This document shows, piece after piece, positions 57,848 through 64,000 of a stretch of DNA of 64,000 bases. The notes below the pieces were generated by a model, which made no database searches, was not told where the DNA came from, and saw nothing but the letters and a program-made list of their open reading frames with translations. Positions within the stretch are counted from its first letter, which is position 1. Each line of letters begins with the position of its first letter. The translations under genes were made by a program, and so were the position numbers. The DNA is from Aminomonas paucivorans DSM 12260 (GTDB lineage: Bacteria > Synergistota > Synergistia > Synergistales > Synergistaceae), in the NCBI RefSeq assembly GCF_000165795.1, contig NZ_CM001022.1, forward strand, positions 992,001 to 1,056,000. Reading direction: 5' to 3'.

Positions 57848-58252
57848 ATGGTGCGGGTGACGGTCTTCCATGACGGCCGGTTCTGGGTGCTCCTGGGGGA
57901 ACGGGAGGAAGCGGGGTTTCTGCGGGCGGTGCGGCGACTCTGCGCCGAAGAGCCCGGAGAGCCGGAGGTGCGCGGCTTCGCGACCTGGGCGATCCGGGAG
58001 GGACTGGACTCCTGCCCTCCCGTGGAGGCGCCGGAGCGTCCCCTGGTTGGGGGTTTCAAGCGACGCCTTCGGGAGGCCCGGGCGGAGCGCTCCACCCGGG
58101 GAGGGCGATCCCAGGCGGCCCTGCAGGCCCAGAGAGAGCTGGGCCTCCTCCACCGTCGGAAAGAGCGTTCCCGGGGGGCGGAGGAGGAGCGGCAGCGGCG
58201 CTTCCGGGACCGACGCCGCAGGAGCAAGCGGCGGCATGACGGAAAGGCGTGA
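57848..58252 (+). CDS. yjdF: YjdF family protein (DUF2992)
   Basis: 134 residues from ATG 57848, seven bases after GAGGAGG (an ATG six bases earlier abuts that site). The N-terminal half has the family pattern 'VRVTVFHDGRFWVLLGEREEAG' (key VTVFHDGRFWV), 'RRLCAEEPGEPEVRGFA'. The C-terminal half is a very basic helical tail rich in Arg, Glu and Lys ('RRKERSRGAEEERQRRFRDR'). The Bacillus homologue is controlled by the yjdF riboswitch; its biochemical role is unknown but linked to resistance to or use of azaaromatics. It is flanked by a TetR regulator. Confidence 0.88.
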   Translation: MVRVTVFHDGRFWVLLGEREEAGFLRAVRRLCAEEPGEPEVRGFATWAIREGLDSCPPVEAPERPLVGGFKRRLREARAERSTRGGRSQAALQAQRELGLLHRRKERSRGAEEERQRRFRDRRRRSKRRHDGKA

Positions 58253-58286
58253 CGAGGCGGGGCCTGAGGGCTCCGCCTCCCTCTTT

Positions 58287-59369
58287 TCAGGGGCCCTCCA
58301 GCAGGGCCAGGGTCTCCACGTGGTCCGTCCGGGGAAAGAAATCGTAGGGGGTGAGGGAAACCACCTCGTAGCCTCCCGCCTCCAGAAGCTCCAGGTCCCG
58401 TCGGAGGGTGCGGGCGGCACAGGAGAGGTAGGCGAGCCGTCCTGCGGGACAATCCGTCAGCATCGCCGCTACCTCTGTCTCCAGGCCCGTGCGGGGCGGG
58501 TTCAGGTAGGCCCGGCGCATCCCCTGGGGAAAGGAAGCGAGCCACCCCCGGATCTGGGGCGCTCTCTGCCCGCAGGTCCCCTGAAGCAGGATGCACCCGG
58601 GAGCGTTTCGGGCCGCCCGATCCAGGGCGCTTCCGGAGATCTCCACCCCCAGGGCCTCCGAGCCCCGAGCCCGCCAGCGAGCCAGGCTGGCCCCGTCGCC
58701 GCAGTAGAGATCCCCCGTCCCGTCTCCGGGGCCCGGGGCCAGGTGGGCTTCCGCCTGGTCCAGGGAGAGGGCGTACAGCTCCGGCAGGGCCTGCTGGAAG
58801 GAGGCGGGGCCGTACAGGAGCCCCAGGGGGTTGCGGGACTCCGGGATCCCCCACAGAAGGCACCACGCTCCCCGTCCGAAGATCCGGCGTCCCGCCGTGG
58901 GGTGGTGGTGGAGCCAGAGGCCCTCCACCCCCGCCGCCTCCAGACCCGAAAAGTCCAGGGCCGGCGGCTCCAGGGGGTGGGACGCCTTCACCACCAGGGT
59001 CGCCTGGGCCCCCGTGAGGGTGACGAAGGCCAGGGGAAAGGCGGGGGGAGGGGGCAGGGGGCGGAACAGGTTCAGGGCCGCCCGCACCCGGGGGGCGTGG
59101 AGGGGACAGTCCTCCAGGGGGACCAGCTCGTCCCGGAGGAGCATGCCGAAGCGCCATCCCTTTCCGTCCCATCGGGTGGCCAGGCGCACCCGCTCCCGGT
59201 AGCCCAGGCGGCGCTGGGGGTCGGGGGAGCGAAGGGGGGCGATCCGGTCCTCCCAGGGGGCGAGGGCGGTGCGGATCCACCCCTCCTTCTGGGCGGAGCT
59301 GGCCTCCTCCGTCAGGCCGCGGTGGGCGCACCCCCGGCAGCGGGGAGGGCATCCCGGGGGGAGGTTCAT
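58287..59369 (-). CDS. TrmA/RlmCD-type SAM-dependent RNA m5U methyltransferase-like protein
   Basis: 360 residues. The N-terminal cysteines 'GCPPRCRGCAHRG' resemble the [4Fe-4S] cluster of RlmD/RlmC. The methyltransferase domain has 'GTGDLYCGDGASLARWRA' (SAM site), 'YLNPPRTGLETEV' and the catalytic Cys in 'LAYLSCAARTLRRDLELL' (SCxxxTLxRDL), with 'FPRTDHVETLALLE' at the end. All are family signatures. Which RNA and position it methylates is unknown. It lacks the N-terminal TRAM domain. Its ATG overlaps the stop of the TRIC gene. Confidence 0.87.
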   Translation of the reverse strand: MNLPPGCPPRCRGCAHRGLTEEASSAQKEGWIRTALAPWEDRIAPLRSPDPQRRLGYRERVRLATRWDGKGWRFGMLLRDELVPLEDCPLHAPRVRAALNLFRPLPPPPAFPLAFVTLTGAQATLVVKASHPLEPPALDFSGLEAAGVEGLWLHHHPTAGRRIFGRGAWCLLWGIPESRNPLGLLYGPASFQQALPELYALSLDQAEAHLAPGPGDGTGDLYCGDGASLARWRARGSEALGVEISGSALDRAARNAPGCILLQGTCGQRAPQIRGWLASFPQGMRRAYLNPPRTGLETEVAAMLTDCPAGRLAYLSCAARTLRRDLELLEAGGYEVVSLTPYDFFPRTDHVETLALLEGP

Positions 59370-59974
59370 CCCTTCCGGGCCACGGGCAGGTGGATCCCCC
59401 GGAGGACGCAGAAGAGGCGCAGGGAGACCACCAGGGCGAAGCAGGCATACAGGGCCGCCTCCACCCCCATGCGGCGGTTCAGAGGAAGGAGCAGCAGCGC
59501 CCCGGCGATGGAGGCCAGGGCGTAGATCTCCCGGCGGAACACCAGGGGCGGTTCCCCTGCCAGGACGTCCCGTAGGATGCCCCCGCCCACGCCCGTAAGC
59601 AGGCCGAAGGCCACCACCATGAAAGGTTCCCCGAAACCTCGCTGGATGGCCAACAGGCCTCCCCCGGCGGTGAAGGCTCCCAGCCCCACCGCGTCCAGCA
59701 CCTGGATCAGGCGCTCCAGACGTTGCACCGGGCGGGGGCTCAGGAACACCGCCGCGGCGGTGACCAGGGCCAGGAGGGAGTACCGGGGGAAGCGCAGGGC
59801 CAGGGGGGGCAGGTTGCCCATGAGGCCGTCCCGGAGGATGCCTCCCCCCACGGCGGTGATCAGGGCCAGCATGAGGACCCCGAAGAAGTCGAAGCGCTTG
59901 CGGATCCCCATGAGGGCTCCGGAGGCGGCGAAGGCCCCCGTCCCCAGGATCTCGAACAGGTTCCAGAGGGTCAT
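59366..59974 (-). CDS. TRIC (UPF0126/YadS-like) family membrane protein
   Basis: 202 residues with about seven membrane helices and the internal duplication of the family. The first half is 'LGTGAFAASGALMGIRKRFDFFGVLMLALITAVGGGILRD' and the second half 'AVGLGAFTAGGGLLAIQRG...GLLTGVGGGILRD' (repeat core 'A(V/G)GGGILRDxLxG'). Bacterial TRIC proteins form homotrimeric cation channels, and some are annotated as glycine transporters. ATG 59974 is the last Met before the first helix. Upstream of it 59975-60151 holds no gene. Confidence 0.9.
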   Translation of the reverse strand: MTLWNLFEILGTGAFAASGALMGIRKRFDFFGVLMLALITAVGGGILRDGLMGNLPPLALRFPRYSLLALVTAAAVFLSPRPVQRLERLIQVLDAVGLGAFTAGGGLLAIQRGFGEPFMVVAFGLLTGVGGGILRDVLAGEPPLVFRREIYALASIAGALLLLPLNRRMGVEAALYACFALVVSLRLFCVLRGIHLPVARKG

Positions 59975-60151
59975 GTCCACGGATCGGGTTCTCCCTTCTG
60001 CCTTGGAGCGTCCGCCCTCAGGCGTCACCGGTTCCCATCCTAGGCCAGAGGGTTCGACCCTGCAACCGCCTCCTTCCTGGAGTATCCTGGAAGGAGAGGG
60101 TCTCCCGGGAGGAGGTCCCATCTTCTGCAAGGGGATTCGGAGGTCGAAGCC

Positions 60152-61414
60152 ATGACGGAGCGCATTGCCGCCCTGCGGGGCTGGTTCGAGGGGGCCGAAG
60201 GGCCCGTGTTCAAGGAATTGGCAGTGGACCCGGAGGGACGGGTGACCGGGGAGGCGGAAGGACCCTCCTGCGGGGAGACGGGGGAGTACGGTCCCGACTT
60301 CCTCATCCTCCCCGGGGACGTGAACGCCCACAGCCACCCGGAACAGTCGGTGTACGCGGATCTGGTGGACCCTTCCTGGGACCTGGCCACCTGGTGTCGC
60401 CACACCATCTATCGGCACAGCGTGGAGATGACCCCGGAGCTGGTCTACCTGGGGTGCTGCCGGGCCTTCGGGCGCATGCTCCTGGCGGGGGTCACGGCCG
60501 TGGCGGTGTCCTTCTACTGCCACAACCGACGGGGCAACGATCTGGACCGGGAGGTGATCCGGGCGGCCCGGGCGACGGGGATCCGCCTCTTCTTCGGTCG
60601 GATGCACTACGACTGGGTGGCCCAGGACGCCTACCCCGCCAAGAAGGCCTCCCAGGAGTCCTACTTCGAGACTCCGGAGGCCTACGAACGGGCCCTGGAG
60701 GAACTGATCCGGGAGGTGCAGGACGACCCCCTCGTGGCCGTGGCTCCGGCGCTGCACAGTTTTCACGCCAACACCCTGGAGGGCATCGTCCGGGGGATCC
60801 GGCGGGGAGCCCTCCTGGGGCTGCCGGTGCAGTTCCACCTTTCCGAAGACCGGGGGGACGTGGACCTCTGCCTCCGTCTCTACGGCCGCCGCCCCGTGGA
60901 GGTGCTGGACGACCTGGTCCGCCGGGGAGAGGTTCCGGGACTGGATCACCTGCTGGTCTCCGACGGCATCTGGGTGGAGGACCTCGAGAAGGACCGGATG
61001 GCGGAGCACCGGCTGTCCCTGGTGGCCAACCCCCGGATGAACCGCCGGGTGGGGGCGGGGCGGGCGGACCTGAAGGGGTACCTGGACCGGAAGATCCCCC
61101 TGTTCCTGGGCACCGACGGGGAGGCCAGCAACGACGACCTGAGCGTGGCTCACGAACGGTGCTTCGCCCGGGAAGCCTACCCGGAGGTCCCCGTCGCCTC
61201 CCTGGGGCGGCGGGCCTTTCCTTTCCCCGGAACCCCCGTGGGACTTGCGGAGCCGGGCTTCGGGGCGGACTTCCAGGTGCTGCGGGACGGGGCGGTGGAG
61301 GACGTGTACGTGGCGGGGCGTCGGGTGGTGCACCGGGGACGCCTCCTGTCTCTGGACCTGCAGCGGGACGTGGAGGCCCCCCTCCGGGAGCGGACCGCCT
61401 CCTGGAGGGATTAG
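60152..61414 (+). CDS. Amidohydrolase-superfamily protein (TrzA/AtzA-like deaminase)
   Basis: 420 residues. Metal-dependent barrel: 'FLILPGDVNAHSHPEQSVYADL' has the first HxH (NAHSH), 'APALHSFHANT' and 'QFHLSEDRGD' the middle His, and 'IPLFLGTDGEASNDDLSVAHE' the last Asp (GTDG). The composite barrel ends with 'DVYVAGRRVVHRGRLL', the typical C-terminal strand of cytosine/guanine-deaminase-like enzymes. It may act on a nucleoside, pterin or formimino/imino compound. The substrate cannot be predicted. Confidence 0.87.
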   Translation: MTERIAALRGWFEGAEGPVFKELAVDPEGRVTGEAEGPSCGETGEYGPDFLILPGDVNAHSHPEQSVYADLVDPSWDLATWCRHTIYRHSVEMTPELVYLGCCRAFGRMLLAGVTAVAVSFYCHNRRGNDLDREVIRAARATGIRLFFGRMHYDWVAQDAYPAKKASQESYFETPEAYERALEELIREVQDDPLVAVAPALHSFHANTLEGIVRGIRRGALLGLPVQFHLSEDRGDVDLCLRLYGRRPVEVLDDLVRRGEVPGLDHLLVSDGIWVEDLEKDRMAEHRLSLVANPRMNRRVGAGRADLKGYLDRKIPLFLGTDGEASNDDLSVAHERCFAREAYPEVPVASLGRRAFPFPGTPVGLAEPGFGADFQVLRDGAVEDVYVAGRRVVHRGRLLSLDLQRDVEAPLRERTASWRD

Positions 61415-61420
61415 GAAAAG

Positions 61421-61450
61421 CCGTGGCCCGGGGGCACCCCCCGGCCACGG
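61421..61450. terminator. Bidirectional hairpin between convergent genes
   Basis: CCGTGGCC-CGGGGG pairs with CCCCCCGGCCACGG, a stem of about 13 pairs with a short loop. The sequence has no strong T-run on either strand. It separates the amidohydrolase from the aminotransferase. Confidence 0.6.
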
Positions 61451-61467
61451 TTCCCCTCCCGGGTGGA

Positions 61468-62730
61468 TCAGCCTCGGGAGGCGATCTCCCGCACCGCCGC
61501 CAGGAGCCGTTCCACCTCTTCCTCCGTGTTGTACAGGGAGAGCCCGACCCGGGTGACCCCTCCCCGCTCCAGAAGCCCCATCACCTCGCAGGGGCGGATC
61601 CCGTAGAAGTGCCCGTCCCAGGCGCAGATCGCCCGTTCGTCCAGGGCCCGGCACACCTCCGCCGGGTCTTTCCCCTCCACGGTGAAGGAGACGGTGGGAG
61701 CCCGTCGGGGGCTCGAGAAGGGCAACCCTATGGGGGTCACCCCGGGAATCCTCCCCAGCTCCTCCCAGAGGTGCGCCGCCAGGACGTGCTCGAAGGAGGC
61801 GACCTCCTCCATGGCCGTGACGACCCTCTCCCGGGGGGACTCTCCCCGTCCCAGGGAGGCCAGGTAGTCCACCGCCGCCCCCGCCCCCACGATGGCCGCG
61901 GGGTTCAGGGTGCCCGTCTCGATGCGGTGGGGCGCTCGAGGGTCCTGGGTGCGCAGTCGGTCCGTGGGGAGCTGGTCCAGCAGGTCCTCCCGGGCGTAGA
62001 GCACCCCCACGTGGGGGCCGTAGAACTTGTAGGCGGAGCAGAGGAGAAAGTCCACCCCCAGGGCCGTCACGTCCAGGGGGAAGTGGGGGGCGTAGTGCAC
62101 CGCGTCCACGGAGAGCCAGGCCCCCACCTCGTAGGTCCACTTGCGGAGGGTCGGGATGTCGTTCACCGTGCCGATGAAGTTGGAGGAGTACCCCGCCGCC
62201 ACCAGCCGGGTGTGCTCCCCGATCTTTTCCCGGGCGTCCTCCATGTCCAGGGCGCCGGTGGGGAGGAGGCGGATTTCCCGCACCGTCACCCCCAGTTCCC
62301 GAAGCCCCAGCCAGGGCCCCCGGTTGGCCTCGTGGTCCAGCTGGGTGACCAGCACCTCGTCCCCCGGACGCAGGGCGCGTCCCACCGCCCGGGCCAGGGC
62401 GAAGTTGAGGCTGGTCATGTTGTGGCCGAAGGAGATGCACCGGGACGAGGAAGCCCCCAGGAAGAGGGCCAGCCTCGCTCGGGCTTCTTCCTGCGCCTCG
62501 TCGGACTCCAGGGTGGTGACGAAATACCCGTGGGTGTTGGCGTTGCAGGTCCGGTAATAGTGCATCATGGCGTCCAGCACCCTCTGGGGCACCTGGGTGC
62601 CCCCCGGGCCATCGAAGTAGGCCAGGGGCAGGCCGTGGTGGGTGCGGCTCAGGGACGGAAAGTCCCGGCGGCAGGCGGCGAACCGCTCCGTCGGGGTGGG
62701 GGCGCCTGATTGCGGGGTGCGGGTTTCCAT
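61468..62730 (-). CDS. Class V aminotransferase / cysteine-desulfurase-like (TIGR01976 type)
   Basis: 420 residues from ATG 62730 with GAGGAGGAGA upstream. 'AYFDGPGGTQVPQRVLDAM' and 'NANTHGYFVTTLESDEA' are characteristic of the cysteine-desulfurase-related group. 'FGHNMTSLNFALARA' is the phosphate loop, 'LSVDAVHYAPHFPLDV' has the PLP Asp and His, and 'LLCSAYKFYGPHVGVLYAR' the PLP Lys. 'RIETGTLNPAAIVGA' matches the family. The usual C-terminal desulfurase Cys loop is not obvious, so amino-acid or sulfur substrate is open. It is followed closely by nothing on its strand. Confidence 0.85.
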   Translation of the reverse strand: METRTPQSGAPTPTERFAACRRDFPSLSRTHHGLPLAYFDGPGGTQVPQRVLDAMMHYYRTCNANTHGYFVTTLESDEAQEEARARLALFLGASSSRCISFGHNMTSLNFALARAVGRALRPGDEVLVTQLDHEANRGPWLGLRELGVTVREIRLLPTGALDMEDAREKIGEHTRLVAAGYSSNFIGTVNDIPTLRKWTYEVGAWLSVDAVHYAPHFPLDVTALGVDFLLCSAYKFYGPHVGVLYAREDLLDQLPTDRLRTQDPRAPHRIETGTLNPAAIVGAGAAVDYLASLGRGESPRERVVTAMEEVASFEHVLAAHLWEELGRIPGVTPIGLPFSSPRRAPTVSFTVEGKDPAEVCRALDERAICAWDGHFYGIRPCEVMGLLERGGVTRVGLSLYNTEEEVERLLAAVREIASRG

Positions 62731-62767
62731 GGCATCTCCTCCTCGTGATGGGTGGGGTGCGTCGGGA

Positions 62768-63628
62768 TCAGGGATTCCCCGATTCCAGGCGCCCATAGGT
62801 CCGCAGGATCAGGTCGTTCCGCTCGTTGCGCAGCAGGGGGGTCTCCTCCCGGACCCGGGCCAGTCCCTCCAGGTCCAGGTCCACCACCCCCAGGTCCGGG
62901 TCTCCCTCCCTCAGGGAGAGGAGCAGGTCTCCCCGAGGTCCGAAGGCGAAGGAGCCTCCGTCGCCGTGGAAGGCTCCCTCGGGGCCGGAACCGCAGCAGC
63001 AGAGGACGTAGCAGGTCTGGGCGAGAGCCTGAGCCCCCGCCAGGAGGCGCCAGCGGGCCAGGTTCGCCCCGATCTCCTCCCGGGAAGGGGCGCTGGGGGC
63101 GCTGGGGACCAGCAGGGCCTGGGCGCCCATCTGGGTGCAGAGGATCCCGTTGACGGGATGCCAGAGGTCCTCGCACACCAAGAGCCCTGCGGCCCCCCAA
63201 CGGGGACGCAGCACCGTGAGGTCCTCCCCGGGGGTGAAGGTCCGGTCCTCCCGGTAGTGGCCGTAGTTGCAGAGATTCACCTTTCGGTGTACCCCCAGGG
63301 TGCGACCCCGCTCCACGTACTCCGCGGCGATGAAGGTTCTCCCGCCCTCGAAGAGGGGGTAGCTCACCACCCCGTCCATGTCCAAGGTTTCCAGAGCCTT
63401 TCGGAGGCTCTCCAGGGAAGTGCGAAGGTCCCGGTCCAGGGCGGACCGGGCGGAAGCGTCGAGAGAGACGTCCCCGATGCGGTAGCCCGTGAGGCTCATT
63501 TCCGGAAAGACCGCGAGGCGGGCGCCCCGCCTTCGGGCCTCCTCCAATCCCTGGACGTGGCGGAGAAGGTTCCCCCCCAGATCCAGAAGGGTCGGGGAGA
63601 TCTGGACCAACGCAGCGGTGAGGGACAT
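62768..63628 (-). CDS. Nitrilase-superfamily amidohydrolase (NAD-synthetase amidase-domain-like)
   Basis: 286 residues from ATG 63628 with GGAGGC upstream. The catalytic triad is Glu in 'LAVFPEMSLTGYRIGD', Lys in 'VHRKVNLCNYGHY' and Cys in 'LLVCEDLWHPVNG'. The context 'PEMSLTGY...' and 'HRKVNL' is like the glutaminase domain of NAD+ synthetase NadE, but no synthetase domain follows. It is probably a stand-alone amidase for a small amide. The gene lies upstream of the class V aminotransferase on the same strand with 37 bases between. Confidence 0.87.
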   Translation of the reverse strand: MSLTAALVQISPTLLDLGGNLLRHVQGLEEARRRGARLAVFPEMSLTGYRIGDVSLDASARSALDRDLRTSLESLRKALETLDMDGVVSYPLFEGGRTFIAAEYVERGRTLGVHRKVNLCNYGHYREDRTFTPGEDLTVLRPRWGAAGLLVCEDLWHPVNGILCTQMGAQALLVPSAPSAPSREEIGANLARWRLLAGAQALAQTCYVLCCCGSGPEGAFHGDGGSFAFGPRGDLLLSLREGDPDLGVVDLDLEGLARVREETPLLRNERNDLILRTYGRLESGNP

Positions 63629-63652
63629 GGCGAGCCTCCTTCCTGGTCTTCC

Positions 63653-63672
63653 ATTGTACCGCAGGTTTGCGG
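63653..63672 (-). promoter_or_regulatory. -10 box and small palindrome before the nitrilase gene
   Basis: On the minus strand CCGCA-aacc-TGCGG is followed directly by TACAAT, about 25 bases before the start. No clear -35 was found at 16-18 bases, so an activator or repressor may bind the palindrome. Confidence 0.4.
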
Positions 63673-63833
63673 GACGGAAGCCCGGACGTTCATGGACCGG
63701 GCGAACCTGCCTTCCCATCGTATCCGGGGAGGGGTGGGCGAAGGGGGGTGCTCCCGGAGGAGGAGTGTGCTAAAGTGATCAAGGGGAGAATGAATCCGAA
63801 AGAAACGAGGCCGAACGGGAAGGAGGAACCATC

Positions 63834-64000
63834 ATGTTGGACCTGCAGAAGCGCTTCAAGCTGGGAACCATCAAGCGTCTGGTCCACCAGGTGGGGGTGG
63901 AGGACACGGTGGGGAACAAGTCCGTGGCCCTGGACGAGTTCCTTTCCACCTCCGCGTGCCTGGAGACCATGGTGCGGCTGGCGGTGGAGATGGTGGACCC
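63834..64000 (+). CDS. Thioesterase-like protein (3'-truncated by window edge)
   Basis: 55 residues visible from ATG 63834, with GGAAGGAGGAACC upstream; the frame runs off the right edge. 'VGNKSVALDEFLSTSACLETMVRLAVEMVDP' (key STSACLETMVRLAVEM) recalls the start of hotdog-fold thioesterases of the fluoroacetyl-CoA thioesterase/acyl-CoA hydrolase group, where a Thr/Ser-x-x-x-(x)-E on the long helix is catalytic. The truncation prevents a firm call. A TAAAGT hexamer at 63771-63776 could be its -10 box. Confidence 0.4.
   Translation, partial: MLDLQKRFKLGTIKRLVHQVGVEDTVGNKSVALDEFLSTSACLETMVRLAVEMVD

Noticed and set aside
59990-60090. tRNA-like T-arm (AGGGTTCGACCCT)
   Set aside because: No matching acceptor, D-arm or anticodon arm could be folded around it on either strand.
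60152-62709. Very long alternative frames across the amidohydrolase and aminotransferase genes
   Set aside because: Gly/Pro/Arg-rich shadow frames; both real genes have complete family motifs.

Overview
The window comes from a high-GC, Gram-negative (diderm) anaerobe, most likely a member of the Synergistota. I infer this from the combination of an S-layer-homology (SLH) outer-membrane porin, LPS genes (HldE, GT9 heptosyltransferase, LptC, LptD), SepF and DivIVA beside RNase Y and YmdB, a class II ribonucleotide reductase, a GSIII glutamine synthetase and hydrogenase-maturation genes. The assignment is inference from gene content; no 16S rRNA gene is present. Genes are tightly packed and very often joined by ATGA or GTGA start/stop overlaps.

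Layout. 2-8775 (+): an LPS inner-core/outer-core operon. It opens with a truncated iron alcohol dehydrogenase and a DegT-type aminotransferase that together look like KdnB/KdnA (Kdo to 8-amino-Kdo). An ELM1-family protein, HldE, a GT9 heptosyltransferase and GT4, GT10 and GT2 glycosyltransferases follow. 8768-9613 (-): a convergent glycosyltransferase-like orphan. 9833-14438 (+): an exported tandem rhodanese-like protein without catalytic cysteines on a Pro/Thr/Ala/Lys stalk, a frameshifted MNT nucleotidyltransferase, the SLH porin and a MazEF-like toxin-antitoxin pair. 14603-19367 (-): GSIII glutamine synthetase, an Rpn-like nuclease, a flavoprotein and a DapA-family lyase.

19447-31428 (+): a long gene string with a DUF72 protein, QueD and FolE2 (queuosine/pterin precursor), an RlmI-type methyltransferase, a HAD phosphatase, intein-containing NrdJ, a HlyD-like protein, YggS, SepF, DivIVA and RecG. 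31444-33943: RNase Y and YmdB. 33962-36256 (-): hypCDE. 36634-41277: an SNF-family amino-acid transporter, an exported coiled-coil protein, PfkA, a DUF4392 D-glutamate-cyclase-like protein and, on the minus strand, an ECF transporter S component with a structured leader. 41450-52735 (+): an envelope-centred gene string (transaldolase-like, Rho, LysM/M23 peptidase, PyrG, three exported proteins, LptC, LptD, Ddl).

52842-54801 (-): an ArsB/NhaD-type transporter and GreA with its promoter and terminator. 54964-55227: an intergenic stretch with a promoter, a foldable non-coding transcript and a terminator just before proC. 55245-58252 (+): ProC, a SIMPL-domain protein, a TetR regulator, and YjdF preceded by a multi-hairpin RNA that is probably a yjdF riboswitch. 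58287-64000: an RNA methyltransferase and TRIC channel-like protein (-), an amidohydrolase (+), a class V aminotransferase and a nitrilase-family hydrolase (-), and the start of a thioesterase-like gene (+).

The points most worth attention are the Kdo8N-type LPS module, the intein placed directly before the radical cysteine of NrdJ, the cysteine-less exported rhodanese pair, the yjdF riboswitch/YjdF/TetR cluster, the ncRNA candidate before proC, and the unassigned structured leader of the ECF S component.
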